51,367 bases of DNA from Tsukamurella sp. 1534 (GCF_000312385.1 NZ_HE997626.1:871015-922381), one strand, 5' to 3'. Numbered from the stretch's first letter, positions 15,855 to 26,060 are shown. The notes: generated by a model not told the origin, from the sequence alone. A program made the numbers and translations.

Positions 15855-17105
15855 GTGCAGGTCTTCAGCGCTGGACGCCGCGGAACACGCTCCGTGACGG
15901 CTGTGGCCGCCGTGGCACTGCTCGCGGTGAACCTGCGGTTGGTGTTCGGGAGTTCCTCAGCCGTGGCCACCGAGATCCGCGAGGCGTACCGGCTCGGTGC
16001 GGTGGACGCCGCCCTCCTGACGACGGGACCGGTCGTCTGCCTCGGCCTGTTCGGCCCGCTCGCGCTGCGGGCCGCGCGGCGCCGGCCCACCGCATCGGTG
16101 CTCACCGCGTGCCTTCTCGTGATCGCCGCAGGAACGGCGGTCCGCGGAATCGACTCGTGGCCGGTGCTACTCGGCGGGACGCTGCTGGCGGGCGCCTGGA
16201 TCGCCGTCGCGAACGTCCTGGGTCCGGTGTTCGTGCGCGAGTTCTTCCCGGACCGGATCGGGATGATGACCGGGCTGTTCACCGCCCTGGTGAGCGCGAG
16301 CGCCGGGGTCGCCTCGGGGGCGACCGCACCGATCGCGGAGTCCGTACTCCCCGGATGGCGCGCGACGCTCGCCGCCTGGGCGGCCCCCACGGTACTTGCA
16401 GTCGCGGTGTTCGCGAACGTGACCACCCGCCGGCGCGGCGCGCAGCGCTCGTCGCCGGAGCGATCCCCCGCCGGCACCGGCATGCTGCGCTCCCCGACCG
16501 CCTGGGCGCTCACCGGCTTCATGGGAATCCAGTCCCTCCTGGCGTATTCGCTGATCGCGTGGCTGCCGACGCTCTACCGCGACCGCGGTCTGGCCGCCGC
16601 GGAGGCCGGTGCGGTGCTCACCGTGTTGAGCGTCGCCAGCATCGTCACCGCCCTGACCGTCCCCGTGATCGCCGCACGGTGCTCCGGCCAGCGACTCCTC
16701 GCGGCCGCCGTGGTCGCCCTGTCCACAGTGGGGTTGGCCGGCGTACTCACGGCGGGCCCGCACACGGCCGCGGCGTGGGCCGTCCTGCTCGGGCTCGGGC
16801 AGGGAGGGCAGCTCTCGCTGGCACTCACCCTCGTCAATCTCCGTGCCCCGACGACGGACGCGGCCGCGGGCCTCTCGACGATGGTGCAGTCGATCGGATA
16901 CCTCGTCGCGGCGACCGGCCCCCTGCTCACCGGGGCCGTCCACGCCGCGACCGGGGGATGGACTGCGCCCGTGCTGGTGCTGCTCGCCCTCATGGCCCCG
17001 CTCACCGCGTGCGGGCTGATCGCCGGCCGGGCGGGCACGCGCCCCGGAGACGCGGAGGCCGCCGCGTCCTCGACGGTCGCGGCGGCCTCTGCGGTCGGTC
17101 CCTAG
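15855..17105 (+). CDS. MFS transporter, CynX/NimT type
   Basis: A protein of 416 residues if started at GTG 15855; in-frame TTG 15819 and GTG 15828 are alternatives and none has a clear ribosome site. About twelve membrane helices are visible. The pattern AVAALLAVNLRLVFGSSSAV at the N-terminus and GQGGQLSLALTLVNLRAP in the second half are typical of the cyanate/2-nitroimidazole (CynX/NimT) branch. Divergent from an XRE-cupin regulator, which suggests ligand-controlled expression. The substrate is unknown. Its stop codon lies within the stop region of the convergent acyl-CoA ligase (4-bp overlap). Confidence 0.85.
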   Translation: MQVFSAGRRGTRSVTAVAAVALLAVNLRLVFGSSSAVATEIREAYRLGAVDAALLTTGPVVCLGLFGPLALRAARRRPTASVLTACLLVIAAGTAVRGIDSWPVLLGGTLLAGAWIAVANVLGPVFVREFFPDRIGMMTGLFTALVSASAGVASGATAPIAESVLPGWRATLAAWAAPTVLAVAVFANVTTRRRGAQRSSPERSPAGTGMLRSPTAWALTGFMGIQSLLAYSLIAWLPTLYRDRGLAAAEAGAVLTVLSVASIVTALTVPVIAARCSGQRLLAAAVVALSTVGLAGVLTAGPHTAAAWAVLLGLGQGGQLSLALTLVNLRAPTTDAAAGLSTMVQSIGYLVAATGPLLTGAVHAATGGWTAPVLVLLALMAPLTACGLIAGRAGTRPGDAEAAASSTVAAASAVGP

Positions 17106-18742
17106 CTGCGGGAGTCGACCACCTGGTACTTGCCCTCGCCGTACTCGGCGCGGACGACCTTCTTGTCGAACTTGCCCACCGAGGTCTTGGGGACCTCATC
17201 CACGAACGCCCAGCGCTCGGGGATCTGCCACTTGGGCAACAGGTCCGCGAGGAAGGCGCGCTGCTTCTCGACGTCCGCATCGGCGGCGTCCTTGACCACC
17301 GCGAGCACGAAGGGACGCTCGTCCCACTTCTCGTCGGGCACGCCCACGACCGCGGCCTCCGCGATGGCCGGGTTGCTCATCACGGTGTTCTCCAGCTCCA
17401 CGGAGCTGATCCACTCGCCGCCGGTCTTGATCATGTCCTTCGTCCGGTCGACGATGGTCATGAACCCGTCGGGGCTGATGGTCGCGACGTCGCCCGTGCG
17501 CAGCCAGCCGTCGTGGAACTTGGACTCGTCGGAGACGTTGCCCTCGGGCGAGTAGTACGCACCCGTGATCCACGGCCCCCGCACCTCGAGCTCGCCGGCG
17601 GACTCACCGTCCCACGGCTGCTCCTTGCCCTCGTCGTCGATGAGGCGCGCCTGCACCGACGACGGGAACCGGCCCTGGGTCACGCGGTAGGCGAACTCGG
17701 CATCGTCGGACACCCCGAACGGAGGACGGGCCACCGAACCGAGGGGCGACGTCTCCGTCATGCCCCAGGCGTGCACGATGCGGGTGCCGAGCTCGTCGAA
17801 CGCACGGATCATCGACGGCGGGACCGCGGCGCCACCGACGACGACCTCACGCAGGTGCGAGATGTCCTGCGGCGCAGCGGCGAGCCGGGCGGCGACGCCC
17901 TGCCAGATGGTGGGCACGGCGGCGGCGAAGCTGGGCTTGGCCTCGGCCATGATCTGCAGCAGCGGCTCGGGCTGCAGGAAACGGTCCGGCATCACCAGGG
18001 TGATGCCGCCCATCATCGCGGCGTAGGGCAGGCCCCACGACATGACGTGGAACATCGGCACGATGGCGAGCACGGAATCGGCGTTACCCAGCGCCATGCC
18101 CGACGACGAGTTCACCTGCATCGAGTGCAGCCAGATGCTGCGATGGCTGTAGACGACACCCTTGGGATCGCCGGTGGTGCCGGAGGTGTAGCACATGACG
18201 GCCGGATCGCGCTCGTCGATCTCGGGCCACTCGAATACCGTGGGCTCCCCCGCGATCAGCTCGTCGAAGGCGTGCACGGTGATGCCCTCGGGCGCCTCGA
18301 GCGCCTCCTTCGGGCCATTGGTGACGATGACGTGCTGCACCTTGGGCGTACCGGCGAGGTACTTGCCCAGCAGCGGCGCGACGGAGGCGTCCACCAGGAT
18401 CACCTTGTCGTCGGCGTGGTTGATGATGAACACGGCCTGCTCCGGCGAGAGGCGCAGGTTCAGCGTGTGCAGCACCGCACCCATGGCCGGGACGCCCGCG
18501 TAGGCGACCTGGTGCTCGTTGTTGTTCCACATGAACGTGGCGACGCGGTCGCCGCGCTCCACGCCCAGCTTGGTCAACGCGTGCGCGAGCTGCGCCGCCT
18601 TGTCGCCGATCTCGGCGAACGACGCGTCACGCAGGCCCTCGCCGGTCCACGTGGTGATCCGCGCTTCCGGGAAGACGCGGCGGCTGTACTCGACAAGAGC
18701 GGCGATGGACAGCTCGCCGTCCTGCATCGTGGTCTGAATCAC
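17102..18742 (-). CDS. long-chain fatty-acid-CoA ligase (FadD-type AMP-binding enzyme)
   Basis: A protein of 546 residues starting at GTG 18742, with AAGGAG about 10 nt upstream. ANL-superfamily motifs are complete: P-loop YTSGTTGDPKGV (about 203-214), the gate region VPMFHVMSWGLPY, AWGMTETSPLG, the hinge GWLRTGDVATISPDGFM, and the adenylation Lys in PKTSVGKFDKK. It activates a carboxylic acid as acyl-AMP and then the CoA thioester. Medium/long chains are likely from overall type, but not certain. It follows the SDR gene by 42 nt on the same strand, so a two-gene lipid operon is probable. Confidence 0.93.
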   Translation of the reverse strand: MIQTTMQDGELSIAALVEYSRRVFPEARITTWTGEGLRDASFAEIGDKAAQLAHALTKLGVERGDRVATFMWNNNEHQVAYAGVPAMGAVLHTLNLRLSPEQAVFIINHADDKVILVDASVAPLLGKYLAGTPKVQHVIVTNGPKEALEAPEGITVHAFDELIAGEPTVFEWPEIDERDPAVMCYTSGTTGDPKGVVYSHRSIWLHSMQVNSSSGMALGNADSVLAIVPMFHVMSWGLPYAAMMGGITLVMPDRFLQPEPLLQIMAEAKPSFAAAVPTIWQGVAARLAAAPQDISHLREVVVGGAAVPPSMIRAFDELGTRIVHAWGMTETSPLGSVARPPFGVSDDAEFAYRVTQGRFPSSVQARLIDDEGKEQPWDGESAGELEVRGPWITGAYYSPEGNVSDESKFHDGWLRTGDVATISPDGFMTIVDRTKDMIKTGGEWISSVELENTVMSNPAIAEAAVVGVPDEKWDERPFVLAVVKDAADADVEKQRAFLADLLPKWQIPERWAFVDEVPKTSVGKFDKKVVRAEYGEGKYQVVDSRS

Positions 18743-18784
18743 GGTGGTGGAGACTCCTTCTCGGGAACCGGAGGCAGCCAGTGG

Positions 18785-19555
18785 CTACTGGCTGAGGAAC
18801 TGGTTGATCAGTCGCACAACCGACCTCGGTGCGAACTTACTCGAATTGGACAGCACGGTGGTCATGGTTCCGACGGAATAGTGCACGCGCGGCAGGAACG
18901 GCACCTTCACCCGCGGATTGACCGAGTTCCACACCTGGTCCGCCACCTCCTCGGGCGTGATCTTCACCCCCAGGGTCTGCGTGCTCTTGGCGTCGTTCTC
19001 GGCGAGCGCCGTCTTCGCCCACAGGGGCCAGATGGCGACGACCCGGATGCCGTACTTCTCCCACTCCAGCTCCAGCGCCTCGGTGAAGCCCGCCACGTAG
19101 AACTTGGCGGCGCTGTAGGTGGCGATGCCGGGCTGGCCGTAGATCGCGGAGGCCGAGCTGATGTTCACGAGATGCGCACCCGGCTGGTCCTTCAGATAGG
19201 GCAGCGCGGCGCGGGCGCCGTAGGTGACGCCGAGGGCGTCGATGTCGATCTGCAGCTTGATCTGCTCCGGCGCGATCGCGTCGAGATCGCCCGCGAACAA
19301 CACGCCGGCGTTGTTGTCGAGCACCGTGAGCGTGCCGCCGGTGTGCTCGGTGAAGTCCGCGAGAGCGGCCTCCCACTGGCCGTAGTCGGTCACGTCGAGG
19401 GCGCCGGTCACGACCTCCGGATGCTCCTCCTTCAGCGCGTCGAGGGCGGCCCGGTCGACGTCGTAGACGCCCACCGTCCACCCCTCGGACAGGAAGCGGA
19501 GCGCGGTGGCGCGGCCGATACCGGCAGCGCCACCGGAGATGAAGATCGATGGCAT
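18785..19555 (-). CDS. SDR family NAD(P)-dependent oxidoreductase
   Basis: A protein of 256 residues starting at ATG 19555. It is a classical short-chain dehydrogenase: glycine-rich ISGGAAGIGRAT (about 6-17), DNNAGV, the catalytic Ser in NISSAS, and YSAAK as YxxxK. The helix after YxxxK (VAGFTEALELEWEKYGIRV) and the C-terminal extension resemble mycobacterial lipid-metabolism SDRs. The substrate is unknown; co-transcription with a FadD enzyme suggests an acyl or alcohol substrate. A minus-strand TACCTT (complement of 19563-19568) seven nt before the ATG indicates a leaderless transcript. Confidence 0.9.
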   Translation of the reverse strand: MPSIFISGGAAGIGRATALRFLSEGWTVGVYDVDRAALDALKEEHPEVVTGALDVTDYGQWEAALADFTEHTGGTLTVLDNNAGVLFAGDLDAIAPEQIKLQIDIDALGVTYGARAALPYLKDQPGAHLVNISSASAIYGQPGIATYSAAKFYVAGFTEALELEWEKYGIRVVAIWPLWAKTALAENDAKSTQTLGVKITPEEVADQVWNSVNPRVKVPFLPRVHYSVGTMTTVLSNSSKFAPRSVVRLINQFLSQ

Positions 19556-19562
19556 GGGCACC

Positions 19563-19568
19563 AAGGTA
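19563..19568 (-). promoter_or_regulatory. -10 element for SDR-fadD operon
   Basis: TACCTT on the minus strand lies 7 nt before the ATG, with a TTTACC hexamer 17 bp further upstream as a possible -35. No ribosome site is present. Confidence 0.45.
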
Positions 19569-19730
19569 CCCGCTGGTCACGGCGGGGTAAAGCCCCTGTT
19601 GAACATTACTCAATTAGCGCTGGGGCAGCGCGGAATCCACTGCGTTCACCGCCGCGTGCGGCGACATGAAATCATCGGCGCACCGCTCCCGACCGCGTTC
19701 GGCCCGCGACCCGGGCCCCGAGAGGACCTC

Positions 19731-21173
<1,443 letters not shown>

Positions 21174-21186
21174 CCGCCCCCGGCGT

Positions 21187-21726
21187 TCAGCCCGCGGCGA
21201 CCATCCTGCGCACCAGCGCCAGGATCTCGCCGATCTGCTCGCCGGTGGCGAATCCCTGTCCGCCGCTCAGAGCGGCGTTGTAGTACAGGCCGTCACCCAG
21301 CAGGATCACGGCACGGGCCGTCGCCTCGTCGGGCACCTGCTCGAGCAGTACGTCGAGCCAGCGCTGCTGCAGGCCGCGGATCGCGGCCTGCGCGCGCGGA
21401 TCCGCCCCCTGGCTCAGGCGCAGCACAGCGATGATCACCCGGTCCAGCGGCGTGTCCTCGAAGCACGAGGTGCGCACGTAGTACTCGGCCGCACCCTCGG
21501 GAGCCTCCCGCATGAGGGCGACGTCCTCGTCGACCAGGGCCTCCAGCCACCCGATGAGCCCCTCGACGAGGGCGTCCTTCGACGCGAAGTGGTAGAGCAG
21601 GCCGCCCTTGCTGACACCGGCCTCGGCCGCGACGGCCTCCAGCGTGGCGGCGCGTTCGCCCTGGTCCACGAGGATCCGGACGAACGCGTCGAGGAGTTTG
21701 GCGCGGGCGACGGGTGGGGGTGGCAC
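21187..21726 (-). CDS. TetR family transcriptional repressor
   Basis: A protein of 179 residues from GTG 21726; upstream in-frame extension crosses the promoter and was rejected. The helix-turn-helix is AFVRILVDQGERAATLEAVA, then AGVSKGGLLYHFASKDAL. The C-terminal domain resembles the TetR_C_33-like regulators often paired with drug pumps. Divergent from a DHA2-type MFS exporter with a palindrome in the 121-bp gap, so it is the probable repressor of that exporter. A -10-like TACGAT (complement of 21735-21740) eight nt before GTG suggests a leaderless mRNA. Confidence 0.88.
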   Translation of the reverse strand: MPPPPVARAKLLDAFVRILVDQGERAATLEAVAAEAGVSKGGLLYHFASKDALVEGLIGWLEALVDEDVALMREAPEGAAEYYVRTSCFEDTPLDRVIIAVLRLSQGADPRAQAAIRGLQQRWLDVLLEQVPDEATARAVILLGDGLYYNAALSGGQGFATGEQIGEILALVRRMVAAG

Positions 21727-21785
21727 GGTTCGCCATCGTAGCCGCGGGCGGCGCCGCCCGGGGTGACCGGCGTCTCTCGTCTCTA

Positions 21786-21801
21786 TACCGTCTGGCTGGT
21801 A
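21786..21801. promoter_or_regulatory. putative TetR operator upstream of MFS exporter
   Basis: TACC-N8-GGTA, contained in CTATACC...GGTACAG, is the only clear dyad in the divergent gap. It overlaps the possible -10 (TACAGT 21800-21805) of the exporter gene. Confidence 0.45.
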
Positions 21802-21847
21802 CAGTAACGATCCGAACCCATCAGAACCTCGATCCCGGACGTGAACC

Positions 21848-23401
21848 ATGACCACCGCTTTCGCCCCCACGACCCCCGGCGCACCCGCACGCGCGACGGC
21901 CCGCGACTGGTTCGCGCTCGCCGTCCTCATGCTCCCCGTGCTGCTGGTCTCGGTCGACGGCACGGTGCTCGGATTCGCGCTGCCGTCCATCGCCGCGACC
22001 CTGGGCCCCACGGCCGCACAGCAGCTGTGGATCGTCGACGTCTACCCGCTGGTGCTCGCGGGCCTGCTGGTCTCGATGGGCAGCCTGGGCGACCGGTTCG
22101 GCCGGCGGCGCCTCCTGCTGTTCGGCTCCACCGGATTCGCGGCGATGTCCGTCGTGGCCGCGTACTCCCCCACCGCCGGCGCGCTCATCGCGGCCCGGGC
22201 GGGCCTCGGCTTCTTCGGCGCGATGCTCATGCCGTCCACGCTCTCCTTGCTGCGCAACATCTTCGCCGACGCGGGACAGCGCCGGCTGGCGATCGCGGTC
22301 TGGGCGTCGTTCTTCGCCGCCGGAGCCGCGCTCGGCCCCATCGTGGGCGGATTCCTGCTGGAGCACTTCTGGTGGGGCTCGGTGTTCCTCATGGCCGTGC
22401 CGGTACTGGTCCCCCTGCTGGTGCTCGCCCCCGTGTTCGTGCCGGAGTCCCGGGACCCGCACCCGGGCCGGATCGACGCGGCGAGCATCGCGCTCTCGCT
22501 GCTGGCCCTCACGCCCCTGGTGTACGCGGTGAAGAGCCTCGCCAAGGGTGGCGAGCCGCTGCAGGTGCTCGTGCCGCTCGCGGTGGGCGCGGTCGCCACG
22601 GCCGCGTTCGTGCGGCGCCAGCTGCGCCGCCCGGACCCCATGCTCGACGTGCGGCTGTTCACCGACAGCCGGTTCTCGGGCGCGGTGGCGGTGAACCTGC
22701 TCAGCGTGTTCTCGCTGGTCGGCTTCATGTTCTTCGTCAGCCAGCACCTGCAGCTGGTGATCGGCATGAGCCCGATGGACGCGGGCTGGGCGCTGGTGCC
22801 CGGCCTCATCGTGATGATGACCGCGGGCCTGCTCGTGGTGCGCGTGGTCCGGTACATCGCCCCGTCGACGATCGTGGTGGCGGGCATGCTCGCCTCCGCC
22901 GCCGGGTACGCGACGGTGACGGTGTTCGCCTCTCCCGATTCGGTGACCGCGATCCTGCTCGCCTTCGCGATGCTCGGCGTGGGCATCGGCGCCGCCGAGA
23001 CGCTGTCGAACGACATGATCGTCTCGTCCGTGCCCGCCGAGAAGGCGGGCGCCGCGTCCGCGGTCTCGGAGACCGCGTACGAGATGGGATCGGTACTGGG
23101 CACCGCGGTGCTCGGCTCGATCCTGGCCGGCGCGTACGCCGCGAACCTCACGCTCCCCGCGGGCGTCGAGGGCGCCGACGCCGCGGCCGCCGCGGAGACG
23201 CTGGCAGGAGCCCACCACGTGGCGGCGGGCCTGCCCGCCGACACCGGCGCGGCCCTGATCGCGGCGGCGGGTCAGGCGTTCGAGACCGGCGTGGTCGTGA
23301 CGTCGGCGATCGGCGTGGGACTCATGCTGGCCGCGGCCTGGATCGCGCACCGCACGCTGCGGGCGCCCTCCTCGTCGACCGACGCCACCGCGGCGCGGTA
23401 G
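21848..23401 (+). CDS. MFS multidrug exporter, DHA2 (14-helix) type
   Basis: A protein of 517 residues starting at ATG 21848. Fourteen membrane helices are expected. Motif A is GSLGDRFGRRRLLL, the antiporter motif C is LGPIVGGFLLEHF, and an acidic residue in helix 1 (SVDGTVLGFALP) matches QacA/EmrB-type proton antiporters. It likely exports cationic or hydrophobic drugs; control by the divergent TetR is inferred. Its last 130 bp overlap the 3' end of the convergent small helical gene (23272-23601), an unusually long antisense overlap. Confidence 0.92.
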   Translation: MTTAFAPTTPGAPARATARDWFALAVLMLPVLLVSVDGTVLGFALPSIAATLGPTAAQQLWIVDVYPLVLAGLLVSMGSLGDRFGRRRLLLFGSTGFAAMSVVAAYSPTAGALIAARAGLGFFGAMLMPSTLSLLRNIFADAGQRRLAIAVWASFFAAGAALGPIVGGFLLEHFWWGSVFLMAVPVLVPLLVLAPVFVPESRDPHPGRIDAASIALSLLALTPLVYAVKSLAKGGEPLQVLVPLAVGAVATAAFVRRQLRRPDPMLDVRLFTDSRFSGAVAVNLLSVFSLVGFMFFVSQHLQLVIGMSPMDAGWALVPGLIVMMTAGLLVVRVVRYIAPSTIVVAGMLASAAGYATVTVFASPDSVTAILLAFAMLGVGIGAAETLSNDMIVSSVPAEKAGAASAVSETAYEMGSVLGTAVLGSILAGAYAANLTLPAGVEGADAAAAAETLAGAHHVAAGLPADTGAALIAAAGQAFETGVVVTSAIGVGLMLAAAWIAHRTLRAPSSSTDATAAR

Positions 23402-23601
23402 TCCCGCAGGCGCTCCGCCGCCGCGGCCGCGGCCCGCGCGTGGTCGGCCAGCGCCGCCGCCGCGCGCTCGGCGAACCGGGCCGTGTCCGGCGCCGCACGA
23501 TCGCGCCACCGTCGGGCCTCGGCGGCGAAGGCCCGACCCGCCCGCTCCCACCGGCGGGCGAGCTCGTCGATTTCGGCCAGATCGGCCTCGTCACCGTCCA
23601 C
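23272..23601 (-). CDS. small helical protein coupled to the DUF1023 hydrolase
   Basis: A protein of 109 residues from GTG 23601, chosen because GGAGG lies 5-6 nt upstream and the start overlaps the hydrolase stop by 11 bp. The first 75 residues are an Ala/Glu/Arg-rich helical hairpin (DLAEIDELARRWERAGRAFA, then RFAERAAAALADHARAAAAA). The last 40 residues are less regular and are encoded opposite the exporter's C-terminus. The shape recalls WXG100/ESX-like helical partners of DUF1023 proteins, but a classical WxG motif is absent. Function unknown. Confidence 0.65.
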   Translation of the reverse strand: MDGDEADLAEIDELARRWERAGRAFAAEARRWRDRAAPDTARFAERAAAALADHARAAAAAAERLRDYRAAVASVDEEGARSVRCAIQAAASMSPTPIADVTTTPVSNA

Positions 23602-24760
23602 CGCCGCCTCCCGTGAGGATCCGGGCGAAGGCGTCGAGCGCGGGTGATCCCGGGCGGTAGTAGCCCGAATGCGCACCGGCACCCGGCCCCGTCGGGCCCT
23701 CGGCGTCGATCGGTGTCGCACCGAACGACGGTGCGGCGGGGTCGGTTCCGAGCCCCACCTCGATCCCGAAGCGGCGCAGGCCGCGGGCCGCCGGGTCCGT
23801 GCCCGCGGCTGCCGGCACCGGGTCGTCCGAATCCCGCGCCACGTACACGGGCAGGCCCAGCTCCGCCGCGCTGCGCACCGGCCCGGCGCCCGGCGAGCCC
23901 AGCAGCACCATCGCGTCCACCGTGCCCACGAGGGCGCCTCCCGCACCCGCGGTCGCGGCGGTGACGGCGCCGTAGCTGTGCCCGAACAACACGATCCGCG
24001 GATCACTCCCCGCCCGCAGCGCCGCGATGTCCGCGAGATCCTCGCGCAGCTGGGCGGCGCCACGATCGGCCGCGTCGCGGGTGATCACCCGGGCCACGGC
24101 GGCCCCGCCCGACGGGGCGTCGTACCCGATCCAGGCGAGCGTCGCGGTGCTCCGCCCCGGATCGGCCCGGCGCGCCGCCTCGTACAGCCGCAGCGCATCA
24201 CCCGTGACCGCGCCGACGGATCCGGCCGTGGTGCCCATGCCGGGCACGAGGACGCCCACGTTCTCCGCGGCGTCCAGGTCGCCGATCGCGACCACCACGA
24301 TCCCGTCGCCGCGGAAGGCACGCGGCTCGTACTCGTGCAGCAGCACGGGAACCCGGGCCCCGGTGACCGGGTCGACCGCGCCGTCGAGCGCGCGCAGCCG
24401 CGCATCGATCGCCTCGGCCCGCGCCAGCTCGCGCCGCTCGCCGGCGGTGAGCGGCCGCCCGCGGAGCCGCCGCAGATCGCCCGCGAGGCGGGCCCGGTTC
24501 TCGGCGTCGCGGGTGGCCGCGGAGCGCGGCCGGGCGCCGGTCACCGGGGTCGGCGGTGCGCCGAGCGGCACCGCGAGAGGCAGGTCGATCACAGCGAGCC
24601 GGTCAGCGAGATCGGCTCCGCCGGAGGCGATCTCAGCCTCGGCCCGACGCAGTGCGGATTCGACCTCGCGAACCAGCCGCGCCTCGGCGGCCGCCCACCC
24701 GGCGTACGCGTCGGCCGCCCGCCCGCGCCACGCCCCCGGCGCCTCCCCCACAACCGTCAT
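23591..24760 (-). CDS. alpha/beta hydrolase of the DUF1023 family
   Basis: A protein of 389 residues from ATG 24760. The N-terminus is a helical hairpin (about 1-60, with GAWRGRAADAYAGWAAAEAR) like the WXG100-type modules of actinobacterial DUF1023 proteins. Residues about 145-380 form the alpha/beta hydrolase domain with the nucleophile elbow GHSYGAVTAA; preceding IVLFGHS is the usual strand. No signal peptide is visible. The catalytic His is probably in GAHSGYY. It is probably an esterase or lipase-like enzyme with unknown substrate, and is translationally coupled to the small helical gene downstream. Confidence 0.85.
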   Translation of the reverse strand: MTVVGEAPGAWRGRAADAYAGWAAAEARLVREVESALRRAEAEIASGGADLADRLAVIDLPLAVPLGAPPTPVTGARPRSAATRDAENRARLAGDLRRLRGRPLTAGERRELARAEAIDARLRALDGAVDPVTGARVPVLLHEYEPRAFRGDGIVVVAIGDLDAAENVGVLVPGMGTTAGSVGAVTGDALRLYEAARRADPGRSTATLAWIGYDAPSGGAAVARVITRDAADRGAAQLREDLADIAALRAGSDPRIVLFGHSYGAVTAATAGAGGALVGTVDAMVLLGSPGAGPVRSAAELGLPVYVARDSDDPVPAAAGTDPAARGLRRFGIEVGLGTDPAAPSFGATPIDAEGPTGPGAGAHSGYYRPGSPALDAFARILTGGGGGR

Positions 24761-24766
24761 GAGGTC

Positions 24767-24772
24767 ACGCTA
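24767..24772 (-). promoter_or_regulatory. -10 element for leaderless DUF1023 operon
   Basis: TAGCGT on the minus strand lies 6 nt before the ATG start codon, with no ribosome site between. Confidence 0.45.
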
Positions 24773-24878
24773 GGCCCGCCGTCCCCGCGGACGGCCCGCA
24801 GCGCCCCGCCCGGACCGCGTTCCTCCACAGGACCGCGGTCCTCCACAGGCGGTCGCTCGGTCGCCCCGCGGCCCGCCC

Positions 24879-25280
24879 TCAGTCGCCTCGCGCGACCCGC
24901 GCCAGCGCGGCGTCCTGGTCCGGCGTTCCGCCCGAGACCCCGAGCCCGCCGAGCAGCCGTCCCTCACCGTCGACCAGCGGCAGGCCGCCTCCCATGAGGA
25001 TCAAGCCTCCGCCGGGCACGTGATCGAAGTGCGGGTACGGCTCGCCGACGGCGACCGGCGCCGCGAGGTCCTCGCTGGGCATGCGGAACATCACGGCGGT
25101 GCGCGCCTTCGCCACCGCGAGATCGTTCGACGCGAGCCAGGCGTCGTCCATCCGGGCGAAGGCCACCGGGTTCGCGCCCCGGTCGAGGATGGAGAACACC
25201 GCGTTGAGGCCCATCTCGGCGGCGTGCGCGCGGCCGCGCTCGATGATGGCCGTGGCCTGCTCCAGCGTGACGTCAGGCAT
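24879..25280 (-). CDS. GlcG/HbpS (DUF336) family heme-binding-type protein
   Basis: A protein of 133 residues from ATG 25280, overlapping the upstream SDR stop by 8 bp (coupled translation). Family pattern: LEQATAIIERGRAHAAEMGL, AVFSILDRGANPVAFARMDD, AVAKARTAVMFRMPSEDL, and GGGLPLVDGEGRLLGGLGVSGGTPDQD. Members bind heme (HbpS) or are accessory proteins in catabolic operons. No signal peptide, so probably cytosolic. The pairing with an SDR suggests a catabolic or oxidative role; this is inference. Confidence 0.88.
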   Translation of the reverse strand: MPDVTLEQATAIIERGRAHAAEMGLNAVFSILDRGANPVAFARMDDAWLASNDLAVAKARTAVMFRMPSEDLAAPVAVGEPYPHFDHVPGGGLILMGGGLPLVDGEGRLLGGLGVSGGTPDQDAALARVARGD

Positions 25281-26049
25281 GCTGCGTCCACTCGGTCTGC
25301 TGCCACTGCTTGGCCGCCTCCACCGTCTCGGCGGGTCGCATCGTGCGATAGAGGTGATCATCGGCGGGGATGATCTCCACCATGGCGTCGATCATCTCCT
25401 GCGGATCCGCCTGATCGGCCAGGCTGTCGCCGAAGTCCGGCATCGGCACCACGGCCTTCTCCGGGTCGTACCACTGGACGTAGCTCTCGGCGCCGGTGTC
25501 GTTGAAGCCGGTGCCGAAGACCCCGGGATTGACGGTGGCCACCTTCACCCCGAGCGGCTCCAGCTCCGCCTTCATGGAACCCGCGATCGCCTCGATCGCG
25601 TGCTTGGTGGCGCAGTAGACCCCGAGGAAGGGCACCACCAGGATGCCGCCCATCGACGACGTCCACACCACCTTGCCCGCGCCGCGCCGGACCATCTTCG
25701 GAACGATCGACTGCACCAGCTTCATGTGTCCGAACACGTTGATCTCGAACGATTCCCGCGCGCGTTCCACCGGGATGTCGACGATCGCGCCGCCCTCCAT
25801 CACGCCGGCGTTGAGCACGAGCACGTCCACGTCGTAGCGGCCCGCGTGCGCCAGATCGATCTCGTCCAGCAGGTTGAGCTTGATCACCTCGAGGGCGACG
25901 CCCGCCTCGGCGGCGTCGGCGCGCAGGCTGCGCACCTGCGGCCAGGTCTCGGCGGCGGCGATCACCTCGTGCCCCTGCCGCGCGAGTTCGAGCGCAGTGC
26001 CGCGGCCGAAGCCCGAGCTGGCGCCGGTGATGAGAATGCGTTGTGCCAC
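25273..26049 (-). CDS. SDR family oxidoreductase
   Basis: A protein of 258 residues from GTG 26049, with AAGGAGAG 5 nt upstream. Classical SDR features: ITGASSGFGRGTA, LNAGVMEGG, the catalytic Ser in WTSSMGG, and YCATK. The C-terminal region is about 30 residues longer than minimal SDRs. It is the first gene of a coupled pair with the GlcG/HbpS gene. A divergent TetR gene and the palindrome AACTAACCAGTT next to its ribosome site suggest repression. Substrate unknown. Confidence 0.9.
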   Translation of the reverse strand: MAQRILITGASSGFGRGTALELARQGHEVIAAAETWPQVRSLRADAAEAGVALEVIKLNLLDEIDLAHAGRYDVDVLVLNAGVMEGGAIVDIPVERARESFEINVFGHMKLVQSIVPKMVRRGAGKVVWTSSMGGILVVPFLGVYCATKHAIEAIAGSMKAELEPLGVKVATVNPGVFGTGFNDTGAESYVQWYDPEKAVVPMPDFGDSLADQADPQEMIDAMVEIIPADDHLYRTMRPAETVEAAKQWQQTEWTQHA

Positions 26050-26060
26050 GATCTCTCCTT

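Noticed and set aside
15278-19669. A 1463-codon open frame on the plus strand
   Set aside because: It spans the XRE-cupin gene, the transporter, the acyl-CoA ligase and the SDR in wrong frames; each of these has clear family motifs on its own frame.
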